This document shows, piece by piece, positions 7,127 through 11,289 of a stretch of 11,289 nt of DNA. The notes below the pieces were generated by a model that was not told the origin of the DNA, did no database searches, and saw nothing but the letters and a program-made list of their open reading frames with translations. Position 1 is the first letter of the stretch. Every line of letters starts with the position of its first letter. The DNA lies in contig DJNB01000061.1 of the NCBI GenBank assembly GCA_002435545.1, forward strand, positions 3,333 to 14,621, read 5' to 3'. The position numbers and the translations under genes are program-made. Origin of the DNA: Lachnoclostridium sp. UBA6475 (lineage in GTDB: Bacteria > Bacillota > Clostridia > Lachnospirales > Lachnospiraceae).

Positions 7127-7612
7127 CTACTTCCAATATTCTAAAAGTTTTTCGTCAATAACTGCTATTTTTTCTTTTCCCTTGATATTCTTATAAAAAG
7201 CAAGTTTTTCCACTTCTTCTTTATCGGTTCTATACTTTTCTATAATTTCAAGATATCTCTTTGGCAGCGTAACTCCGTATAAACCACCATACTCATAATG
7301 CCAATCGGGATTAAAATATCCCGGTGCCATTTTCAAATACATCAAACCTAAATATTTATATTCAACATCTGATAAACCGATTTCTTCATGACATTCGCAG
7401 ATAATACATTCTTTTAATGTTTCATTGTCTTCTCTACAGCCACCAAAAATCTCCCATTCCTGCCGCCATTTGTTCCACCCCATAAGATACTCATCTTCTA
7501 TTTTTACAACTGCTAGACAATGCGTGATCGGTTCATATTGCCCTTCCGCATTTGTTTCGTCAACAGGAATAAAATCAAGAAATTCATTTCCTCTATTATC
7601 CACAACTATCAT
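7127..7612 (-). CDS. Nudix hydrolase with altered Nudix box
   Basis: The 161-residue protein contains a recognisable Nudix box (consensus GX5EX7REUXEEXGU) at residues 58-80: G58, E64, E73, E76, E77 and G79 are present and bind catalytic Mg2+. The conserved Arg before E73 is Cys72 (TGC). Nudix enzymes hydrolyse nucleoside diphosphates linked to another group; a C-terminal YFNPDWHYEYGG segment may shape substrate choice, which I cannot name. AAGGAG (7621-7626) lies eight bases before the ATG at 7612. It starts 31 bp after the BAAT-like hydrolase stop, on the same strand and with no evident promoter between, so the two are probably co-transcribed. The 64 bp between its stop and the MerR remnant show no clear signal. 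Confidence 0.88.
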   Translation of the reverse strand: MIVVDNRGNEFLDFIPVDETNAEGQYEPITHCLAVVKIEDEYLMGWNKWRQEWEIFGGCREDNETLKECIICECHEEIGLSDVEYKYLGLMYLKMAPGYFNPDWHYEYGGLYGVTLPKRYLEIIEKYRTDKEEVEKLAFYKNIKGKEKIAVIDEKLLEYWK

Positions 7613-7643
7613 AGAAATTTCTCCTTTTCTTTATAATGCCAGT

Positions 7644-8573
7644 CTACTCTTCCCGCCACTCTTTTAGTGCCGCCGAAAGTCTTCTGTCAATATCCTTTCT
7701 GGTCGCTTCACATTCATTCGGATATTCTTTTGCCGCTCTGAAAATAAAACGCAGTACAAGTTTAAGTCCTACAGGAAGAGCCTTACGAAGCAGTGATTCC
7801 GGCAAAACAAAATGCGTTCCATGTTCATACACAAGCGGTACATAGTCGCACGCATGAGGACGCTCTTTCAATCGCTGATCCATTCGACGTATATATTTTC
7901 CTGCTTCCCAGAATGAATCATCATCCGCACCGATCAAAAACAGTTTTCCTTTTATGTTCTCAACCTTGATCATTTCCTCTTCCGTGTGCTCTCTCGCTTT
8001 TTCCGAATCAATGAACAAGCAGGTGCTGCGTTCAATATCCCCCGAACCTTTTGTCTCTTCCTCAACTTTCTGCCAGTAAACCGGATGTTCGTACACAAAC
8101 GGCATATACGGAAGCGGTTCTCCTTTCCAGGAAAGAGTAGACGCACCGGGAATCGGCCATTCCTTACATCCATCTTTATTTCCCTGTTCAAATCCCTGCC
8201 ATACAAAATCACTGGCAGTAAGACCAAACGTCAGTGTAATATCCGGGAAAAGTGACGCCGCAACGATAGCATCCGTACCAGCCGTACTCATTCCCATAAT
8301 TCCGATTTTACGGTTTCCATTGTCCTTTAGCCATTTGATGGCAGTCTCAATTCTTTCCAATGGATAATTTACATGACTGTAATTTTTCTTTCCGGGAGAC
8401 ATACAAAGAACATTGACTCCGTTTTTATGTAACCATTTTGCACCGCACTTTGCCATAAAGTCATTGGGATCATCTCCAAACAACCCAATAACAACACAAT
8501 CTGAAGCCTTTGGATTTTCATAATACGTTCCGTAAAAACCATCTTTTTCGGTTTCAAAAAATAACTTCTTCAT
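7644..8573 (-). CDS. Acyl-CoA thioester hydrolase/BAAT C-terminal domain alpha/beta hydrolase
   Basis: This 309-residue cytosolic alpha/beta hydrolase resembles the BAAT_C/acyl-CoA thioesterase group. The nucleophile elbow is GMSTAG with S96, the acid is in the DDD run at 217-219 (GADDDSFW), and the base is H254 in YEHGTHFVLPE. Family members cleave acyl thioesters or transfer acyl groups; bacterial versions are often near resistance or regulatory genes, and the substrate here is unknown. The ATG at 8573 (MKKLFF) has GGAGG at 8581-8585, seven bases upstream, and is chosen over an in-frame ATG at 8594 that would overlap this site. It is first in a two-gene unit with the Nudix hydrolase. A palindrome over its promoter suggests control by a dimeric repressor coded elsewhere. 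Confidence 0.85.
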   Translation of the reverse strand: MKKLFFETEKDGFYGTYYENPKASDCVVIGLFGDDPNDFMAKCGAKWLHKNGVNVLCMSPGKKNYSHVNYPLERIETAIKWLKDNGNRKIGIMGMSTAGTDAIVAASLFPDITLTFGLTASDFVWQGFEQGNKDGCKEWPIPGASTLSWKGEPLPYMPFVYEHPVYWQKVEEETKGSGDIERSTCLFIDSEKAREHTEEEMIKVENIKGKLFLIGADDDSFWEAGKYIRRMDQRLKERPHACDYVPLVYEHGTHFVLPESLLRKALPVGLKLVLRFIFRAAKEYPNECEATRKDIDRRLSAALKEWREE

Positions 8574-8629
8574 AACTTTTCCTCCAGTACTCATTCAAAA
8601 ATCAATCCACAGTTCCCTCATCACACTCA

Positions 8630-8658
8630 ATGTTAGTACAAACTAACTCTGTTGTCAA
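8630..8658 (-). promoter_or_regulatory. Promoter of the BAAT-like hydrolase/Nudix unit
   Basis: The minus strand has a perfect TTGACA (plus coordinates 8653-8658), a 17-bp spacer and TAACAT (8630-8635, four of six matches). Transcription would start near 8623, about 50 nt before the ATG at 8573. It lies between the stop of the P-loop gene and this unit, separating the two operons. Confidence 0.75.
8632..8647. promoter_or_regulatory. Putative repressor operator, palindrome within the promoter
   Basis: GTTAGT-ACAA-ACTAAC is a perfect 6-4-6 palindrome that overlaps the -10 hexamer and fills part of the spacer. This size and position fit a TetR- or MarR-type dimer that blocks RNA polymerase. No such repressor gene lies in the window, so the regulator is unidentified. 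Confidence 0.6.
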
Positions 8659-8678
8659 CTTAAAAATTGATTTAAGTT
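8657..8678. repeat. Dyad AACTTAAA-N6-TTTAAGTT abutting the -35 box
   Basis: A perfect 8-bp inverted repeat with loop AATTGA on the plus strand ends within the -35 hexamer of the hydrolase promoter and lies 23 bp after the stop of the P-loop gene. It may be an activator or second repressor site, or an AT-only hairpin at the end of the upstream operon. No T tract follows on the minus strand, so a classical intrinsic terminator is not supported. Confidence 0.5.
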
Positions 8679-8700
8679 TTCGCGGCTACACCTTTTTTAA

Positions 8701-9300
8701 TTATCCTATAATTTTGTTTTTTCTATCATCACAAAGGCTCTCTATAAATTCATTAATAATATTTTCCCTATTATATGTAGTATCAACATATGGTAAATTA
8801 TAAATACCACATTCCTTTTTAATCCAGTTGCTTATTTCTACTATATCTCTACAATCATTCATATTTTGTTCATCCGAATGAAAATATGTATAATCATCCG
8901 GGGTATCATATTGTTTTAATATATTGAATCGCTCTTCCGGAGTAATATCAGACGTAATAATAAAATACCCTTCCGATTTTTCATCTGCAATATACGTTTG
9001 AAAATCATAAGGCGTTAATTGAAATACATCAATTACTACACCATAATCACATTCCTCATACTCTCCACTATTTATCATTGCTCTAATAAATGGTGCAACC
9101 TTAGAACTAATATACCTGTAGTTTTTCAGTGCATCCTCTGATTCATTCGTATTAATTTTACACTCCGGGAAATTTTTTTCTATCCCTGCAAGAATAGCAT
9201 CCATACTAATATGCTGATATCCTTTTTGCTTTGCAATTCTTTTTGAAATGGTACTTTTTCCCGCTCGTGGAACACCAGCAATAATCACATATTTCTTCAT
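8701..9300 (-). CDS. Small P-loop NTPase, kinase-like
   Basis: The 199-residue protein opens with a beta strand and a Walker A motif, IAGVPRAGKST (G9-T17), then a GYQHISMD segment with D34 that could contact substrate, as in adenylate-kinase-like and zeta-toxin-like folds. A hydrophobic strand ending VVID (D91) is a possible Walker B equivalent. No lid motif specific to a known kinase was recognised; it would usually be labelled AAA-family ATPase or adenylate kinase-like, and a small-molecule kinase is an inference. Its ATG overlaps the stop of the upstream TIM-barrel gene by four bases (ATGA at 9297-9300), so translation is likely coupled. It is the last gene of the four-gene overlapping operon. 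An antitoxin-partnered zeta toxin is less likely, given the metabolic neighbours. Confidence 0.82.
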   Translation of the reverse strand: MKKYVIIAGVPRAGKSTISKRIAKQKGYQHISMDAILAGIEKNFPECKINTNESEDALKNYRYISSKVAPFIRAMINSGEYEECDYGVVIDVFQLTPYDFQTYIADEKSEGYFIITSDITPEERFNILKQYDTPDDYTYFHSDEQNMNDCRDIVEISNWIKKECGIYNLPYVDTTYNRENIINEFIESLCDDRKNKIIG

Positions 9301-10115
9301 ATCTTCTCCATTGCATTTCTGATAAATTCAAACTGCTTATTCAACATATCAATATCTATTACACCATTACGATCAAGTGCCGTCGCCTCTAAAGTGAACG
9401 TCCCGTTGTATCCAATCTTATGAATAAACTCAAAGAATCTGTCAAAATCAATATGTCCCTGCCCAATCGGAAGGGTTCGCAGTTTTTCCCATTCTTTGTA
9501 TCCGCCGGCATAATCATTTACATGGTAATGACAAATGTGCTTATCCATCCATAACCATTGATATGCCTCGTCATATAATAAATCCATTTGGCTGTGAAAT
9601 GCCGCCATTTTGGTATCAAATACAAAACAAACTTCCGGATACCGCTCTGTCAATTCACACCAATGCTTCATCGGATTTTCCTGATTACACACAACATTTT
9701 CAATCAGTAATTTTATACCATACTTAGCCGCAATATCTTTCAGCTTGCCGTACGCCGCTAAATTGTTCTCAAAATGTGCATCTGATGTAATTCCATCCCA
9801 CAAATGAACAACGATACTTTCTGCTCCTATTTCCCCGGCGATGTAACAATTTATGTCAAATCTTCTGTAAGCCTCATCAAACTCACCTTTGCTGATTGCC
9901 TCTCCTATATGTTTTTCACAGTGCATAACCGGAATATACAACTGCATTTGTTTTAACGCCATTATTAACGCTTCTACCTCTTCGTACCAAGCGGTATACA
10001 TCATAAATTCAAACCCATCACAGGTTAATTTTGCTGACAGTTCCTTTAATAATTTATAATCCCTATTATTGGATTTACCAAGCAGTGCTCCGGTAGAACA
10101 CAATATTTTAAACAT
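9297..10115 (-). CDS. Sugar phosphate isomerase/epimerase-like TIM barrel protein
   Basis: The 272 residues match the xylose isomerase-like / AP endonuclease 2 superfamily. Conserved metal-site candidates are E139 in KLLIENV, D167 and H174 in FVFDTKMAAFH, H198 in CHYHVNDY and E243 in FTLEA. The family signature LPIGQGHIDFDRFF (about 215-228) is also present. Such enzymes act on sugars, inositols or hydroxy acids using one divalent metal; the exact substrate cannot be told. The start at 10115 has AAGGAG at 10122-10127, six bases upstream, and overlaps the end of the HAD gene by 8 bases. Its own stop overlaps the P-loop gene start. It is central to a coupled operon, which suggests it converts the same compound that the neighbours methylate, dephosphorylate or phosphorylate. 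Confidence 0.88.
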   Translation of the reverse strand: MFKILCSTGALLGKSNNRDYKLLKELSAKLTCDGFEFMMYTAWYEEVEALIMALKQMQLYIPVMHCEKHIGEAISKGEFDEAYRRFDINCYIAGEIGAESIVVHLWDGITSDAHFENNLAAYGKLKDIAAKYGIKLLIENVVCNQENPMKHWCELTERYPEVCFVFDTKMAAFHSQMDLLYDEAYQWLWMDKHICHYHVNDYAGGYKEWEKLRTLPIGQGHIDFDRFFEFIHKIGYNGTFTLEATALDRNGVIDIDMLNKQFEFIRNAMEKI

Positions 10116-10761
10116 AATTTTCTCCTTCCAAATTTTTCCACATACATTCCAGCATCCTGCCTAATGCATCAAAATCAGCTACACTTCTTCCCTCATATTG
10201 TACACCATCACGATTGAATAATATAGTCTGAATTCCCAATTCTTCCGCAACAAGTAAATTTTTTATGCTGTTATCGATGAAAATGCACTGTTCCGGATTA
10301 CATCCTAATCTTTTTAAGGAATAGATAAATATCTCTTTGTCAGGTTTGCGCAGATGCACTTCCCCGCTGACAATTTTATCCATAAAATAGTGATTTATCC
10401 GATGATACCCGGTTAGAAATTGGCTCCATTCCAAAACATCATTTGACAACAGACAAAACGCATATATCTTACGGTACTTTTCTGCAAATTCCCGGAAACC
10501 TTCATCCAATGTGAGATAACTTTTTAAATACTCCTCCATCGCCGCCTGCGGACAAGCATAGCCGAGCCATGACAAAAATTCCTCGCTCGTCAGTTCTCCC
10601 CTCTGGGCTTTCGTAAAACATTGCTCATCCTTGATAATTCTTTTCAATCTGTCTTGCGCAGATGCACCTAATTTCTCCAAAGTATAAGGAACAAAATATC
10701 CCTTACTTTCTTTTATTATCACACCATACATATCAATCAGCAATATTTTATTTCTTTCCAT
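10108..10761 (-). CDS. HAD superfamily hydrolase (HAD-IA type)
   Basis: The 217-residue protein has the HAD motifs in order: nucleophile D10 in LLIDMYGV, S106 in CLLSND, K139 in LRKPDKEIF and D163 in IFIDNS. A helical cap domain lies between motifs I and II (about 20-85). The usual second Asp of the DxD motif is Tyr12 (DMYGV), as in the DxYGT motif of haloacid dehalogenase-type members, so a standard phosphatase mechanism is uncertain. The start at 10761 overlaps the methyltransferase gene by 14 bases. The best upstream purine run, AAAGGA (10775-10780), is 13 bases away, so translation probably depends on coupling. It may dephosphorylate or otherwise hydrolyse the intermediate handled by the neighbouring isomerase-like protein. 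Confidence 0.88.
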   Translation of the reverse strand: MERNKILLIDMYGVIIKESKGYFVPYTLEKLGASAQDRLKRIIKDEQCFTKAQRGELTSEEFLSWLGYACPQAAMEEYLKSYLTLDEGFREFAEKYRKIYAFCLLSNDVLEWSQFLTGYHRINHYFMDKIVSGEVHLRKPDKEIFIYSLKRLGCNPEQCIFIDNSIKNLLVAEELGIQTILFNRDGVQYEGRSVADFDALGRMLECMWKNLEGENYV

Positions 10762-11289
10762 AAGATATCATTGTTCCTTTCACAAATGTGTATCCGGCAT
10801 TGACATTTTCCTGAAAGAATGTTGCAATTTCTATATTACGCTCACAGAAATTTGCTGCTTCCCTCCTAGTCATTCCATGGGTCAAAAGGTATTGAATGGA
10901 TTTTTCTTTTTCCTCCTTCGTTAATCCCCTGTTCCAATCATTATATTCGACGAAATCATGTCTTCGCTGTTCGTAATCTTTTTTTTGGGGAGTAACAAAA
11001 TCCACTCTGTCATTCATTCTAACATCAACTTCTTTGAGTCCCAGTTTTCTCATCAGATGTGCGTTACGCATTGCAGCCGCATAATCTCTTCCCTGTTGTT
11101 CCAGTTCTGCTCTCCAATGCTTTTCCATTCCTGTATGCTCACACAATCTAAAATAGTCCATTCCGTCTATATAAAGTCCATCACATTCAAATTCGCGATT
11201 GGAATCAATGCAAATAATGTATGCTCCTTCTTTGGCAAATTCCATCATCTTCTTTATAAAACTTTCCGGAGAATCCAAATGCCGCAGTA
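10748..11289 (-). CDS. SAM-dependent class I methyltransferase, C-terminal part (5' end off window)
   Basis: The frame is open to the right edge and continues upstream of a possible TTG start at 11278 as LRHLDSPES, so the true start lies outside. The visible 180 residues fit the second half of a class I methyltransferase: LRHL-SPESFIKKMMEFAKEG (post-motif helix and the turn before strand 5), IICIDSNREFE, then a C-terminal extension with HWRAELEQQGRDYAAAMRNA and a hairpin ending TFVKGTMISYGKK. The SAM-binding glycine loop is expected upstream and is not visible, so assignment rests on the later motifs. It is the first visible gene of the operon, overlapping the HAD gene by 14 bases. The methyl acceptor is unknown. 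Confidence 0.75.
   Translation of the reverse strand, partial: LRHLDSPESFIKKMMEFAKEGAYIICIDSNREFECDGLYIDGMDYFRLCEHTGMEKHWRAELEQQGRDYAAAMRNAHLMRKLGLKEVDVRMNDRVDFVTPQKKDYEQRRHDFVEYNDWNRGLTKEEKEKSIQYLLTHGMTRREAANFCERNIEIATFFQENVNAGYTFVKGTMISYGKK

Noticed and set aside
7986..8255. Plus-strand 89-codon open frame and a minus-strand 85-codon frame in the hydrolase gene
   Set aside because: Both are shadows of the hydrolase frame, which carries the nucleophile, acid and base motifs.
8573..8594. ATG at 8594 as the start of the BAAT-like hydrolase
   Set aside because: GGAGG is placed seven bases before the ATG at 8573, within the supposed coding extension MSTGGKV, so the later start is better supported.
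8701..9300. Zeta-type toxin or toxin-antitoxin pair
   Set aside because: The Walker A protein is translationally coupled to metabolic genes, has no small antitoxin neighbour, and zeta-specific motifs were not recognised.

Overview
The window reads as low-to-moderate GC Firmicutes DNA, most likely from a gut Clostridia (Lachnospiraceae-type) genome. The basis is AGGAGG-type ribosome binding sites, sigma-A-like promoters, and protein families (Ig-like/P-T-S surface proteins, DkgA-like aldo/keto reductases, LysR-controlled MATE pumps) typical of that group. This taxonomic call is inference; no rRNA or other marker is present. No tRNA, rRNA, CRISPR array or transposase was seen.

Region 1 (1-2531, minus strand): a large secreted or surface protein that runs off the left edge. 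It has a signal peptide, a lysine-rich Ig-like (BIG2-type) domain, an Asp-rich stretch, a Pro/Thr/Ser repeat linker, two copies of a beta-rich module and two carboxypeptidase-regulatory-like domains. Its promoter, ribosome binding site and start codon are excellent, but the signal peptide is out of frame by one base in an A6 run on the coding strand. A terminator-like dyad and one arm of a 14-bp inverted repeat lie at the same spot, so phase variation, recent inactivation or a homopolymer sequencing error are all open.

Region 2 (2566-6482): a detoxification/efflux module. A LysR regulator (plus strand) faces a minus-strand operon of a MATE transporter, an intact aldo/keto reductase and a second aldo/keto reductase that has lost its N-terminal third and three of four catalytic residues.

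Region 3 (6504-7062): a scar left by a divergent gene pair. The remnant of a flavodoxin-like oxidoreductase (minus) and of a MerR regulator (plus) meet head to head with both N-termini missing. The MerR remnant also carries an in-frame TAG.

Region 4 (7127-8678, minus strand): an acyl-CoA thioesterase/BAAT-like alpha/beta hydrolase followed by a Nudix hydrolase. A promoter with a 6-4-6 palindrome covers the spacer and -10 region, and a second dyad abuts the -35.

Region 5 (8701-11289, minus strand): four overlapping genes in the order SAM methyltransferase (partial, runs off the right edge), HAD hydrolase, sugar phosphate isomerase/epimerase-like TIM barrel and small P-loop kinase-like protein. 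Overlaps of 14, 8 and 4 nt imply translational coupling and a shared small-molecule pathway that I cannot name. This is the best candidate in the window for an undescribed functional unit.
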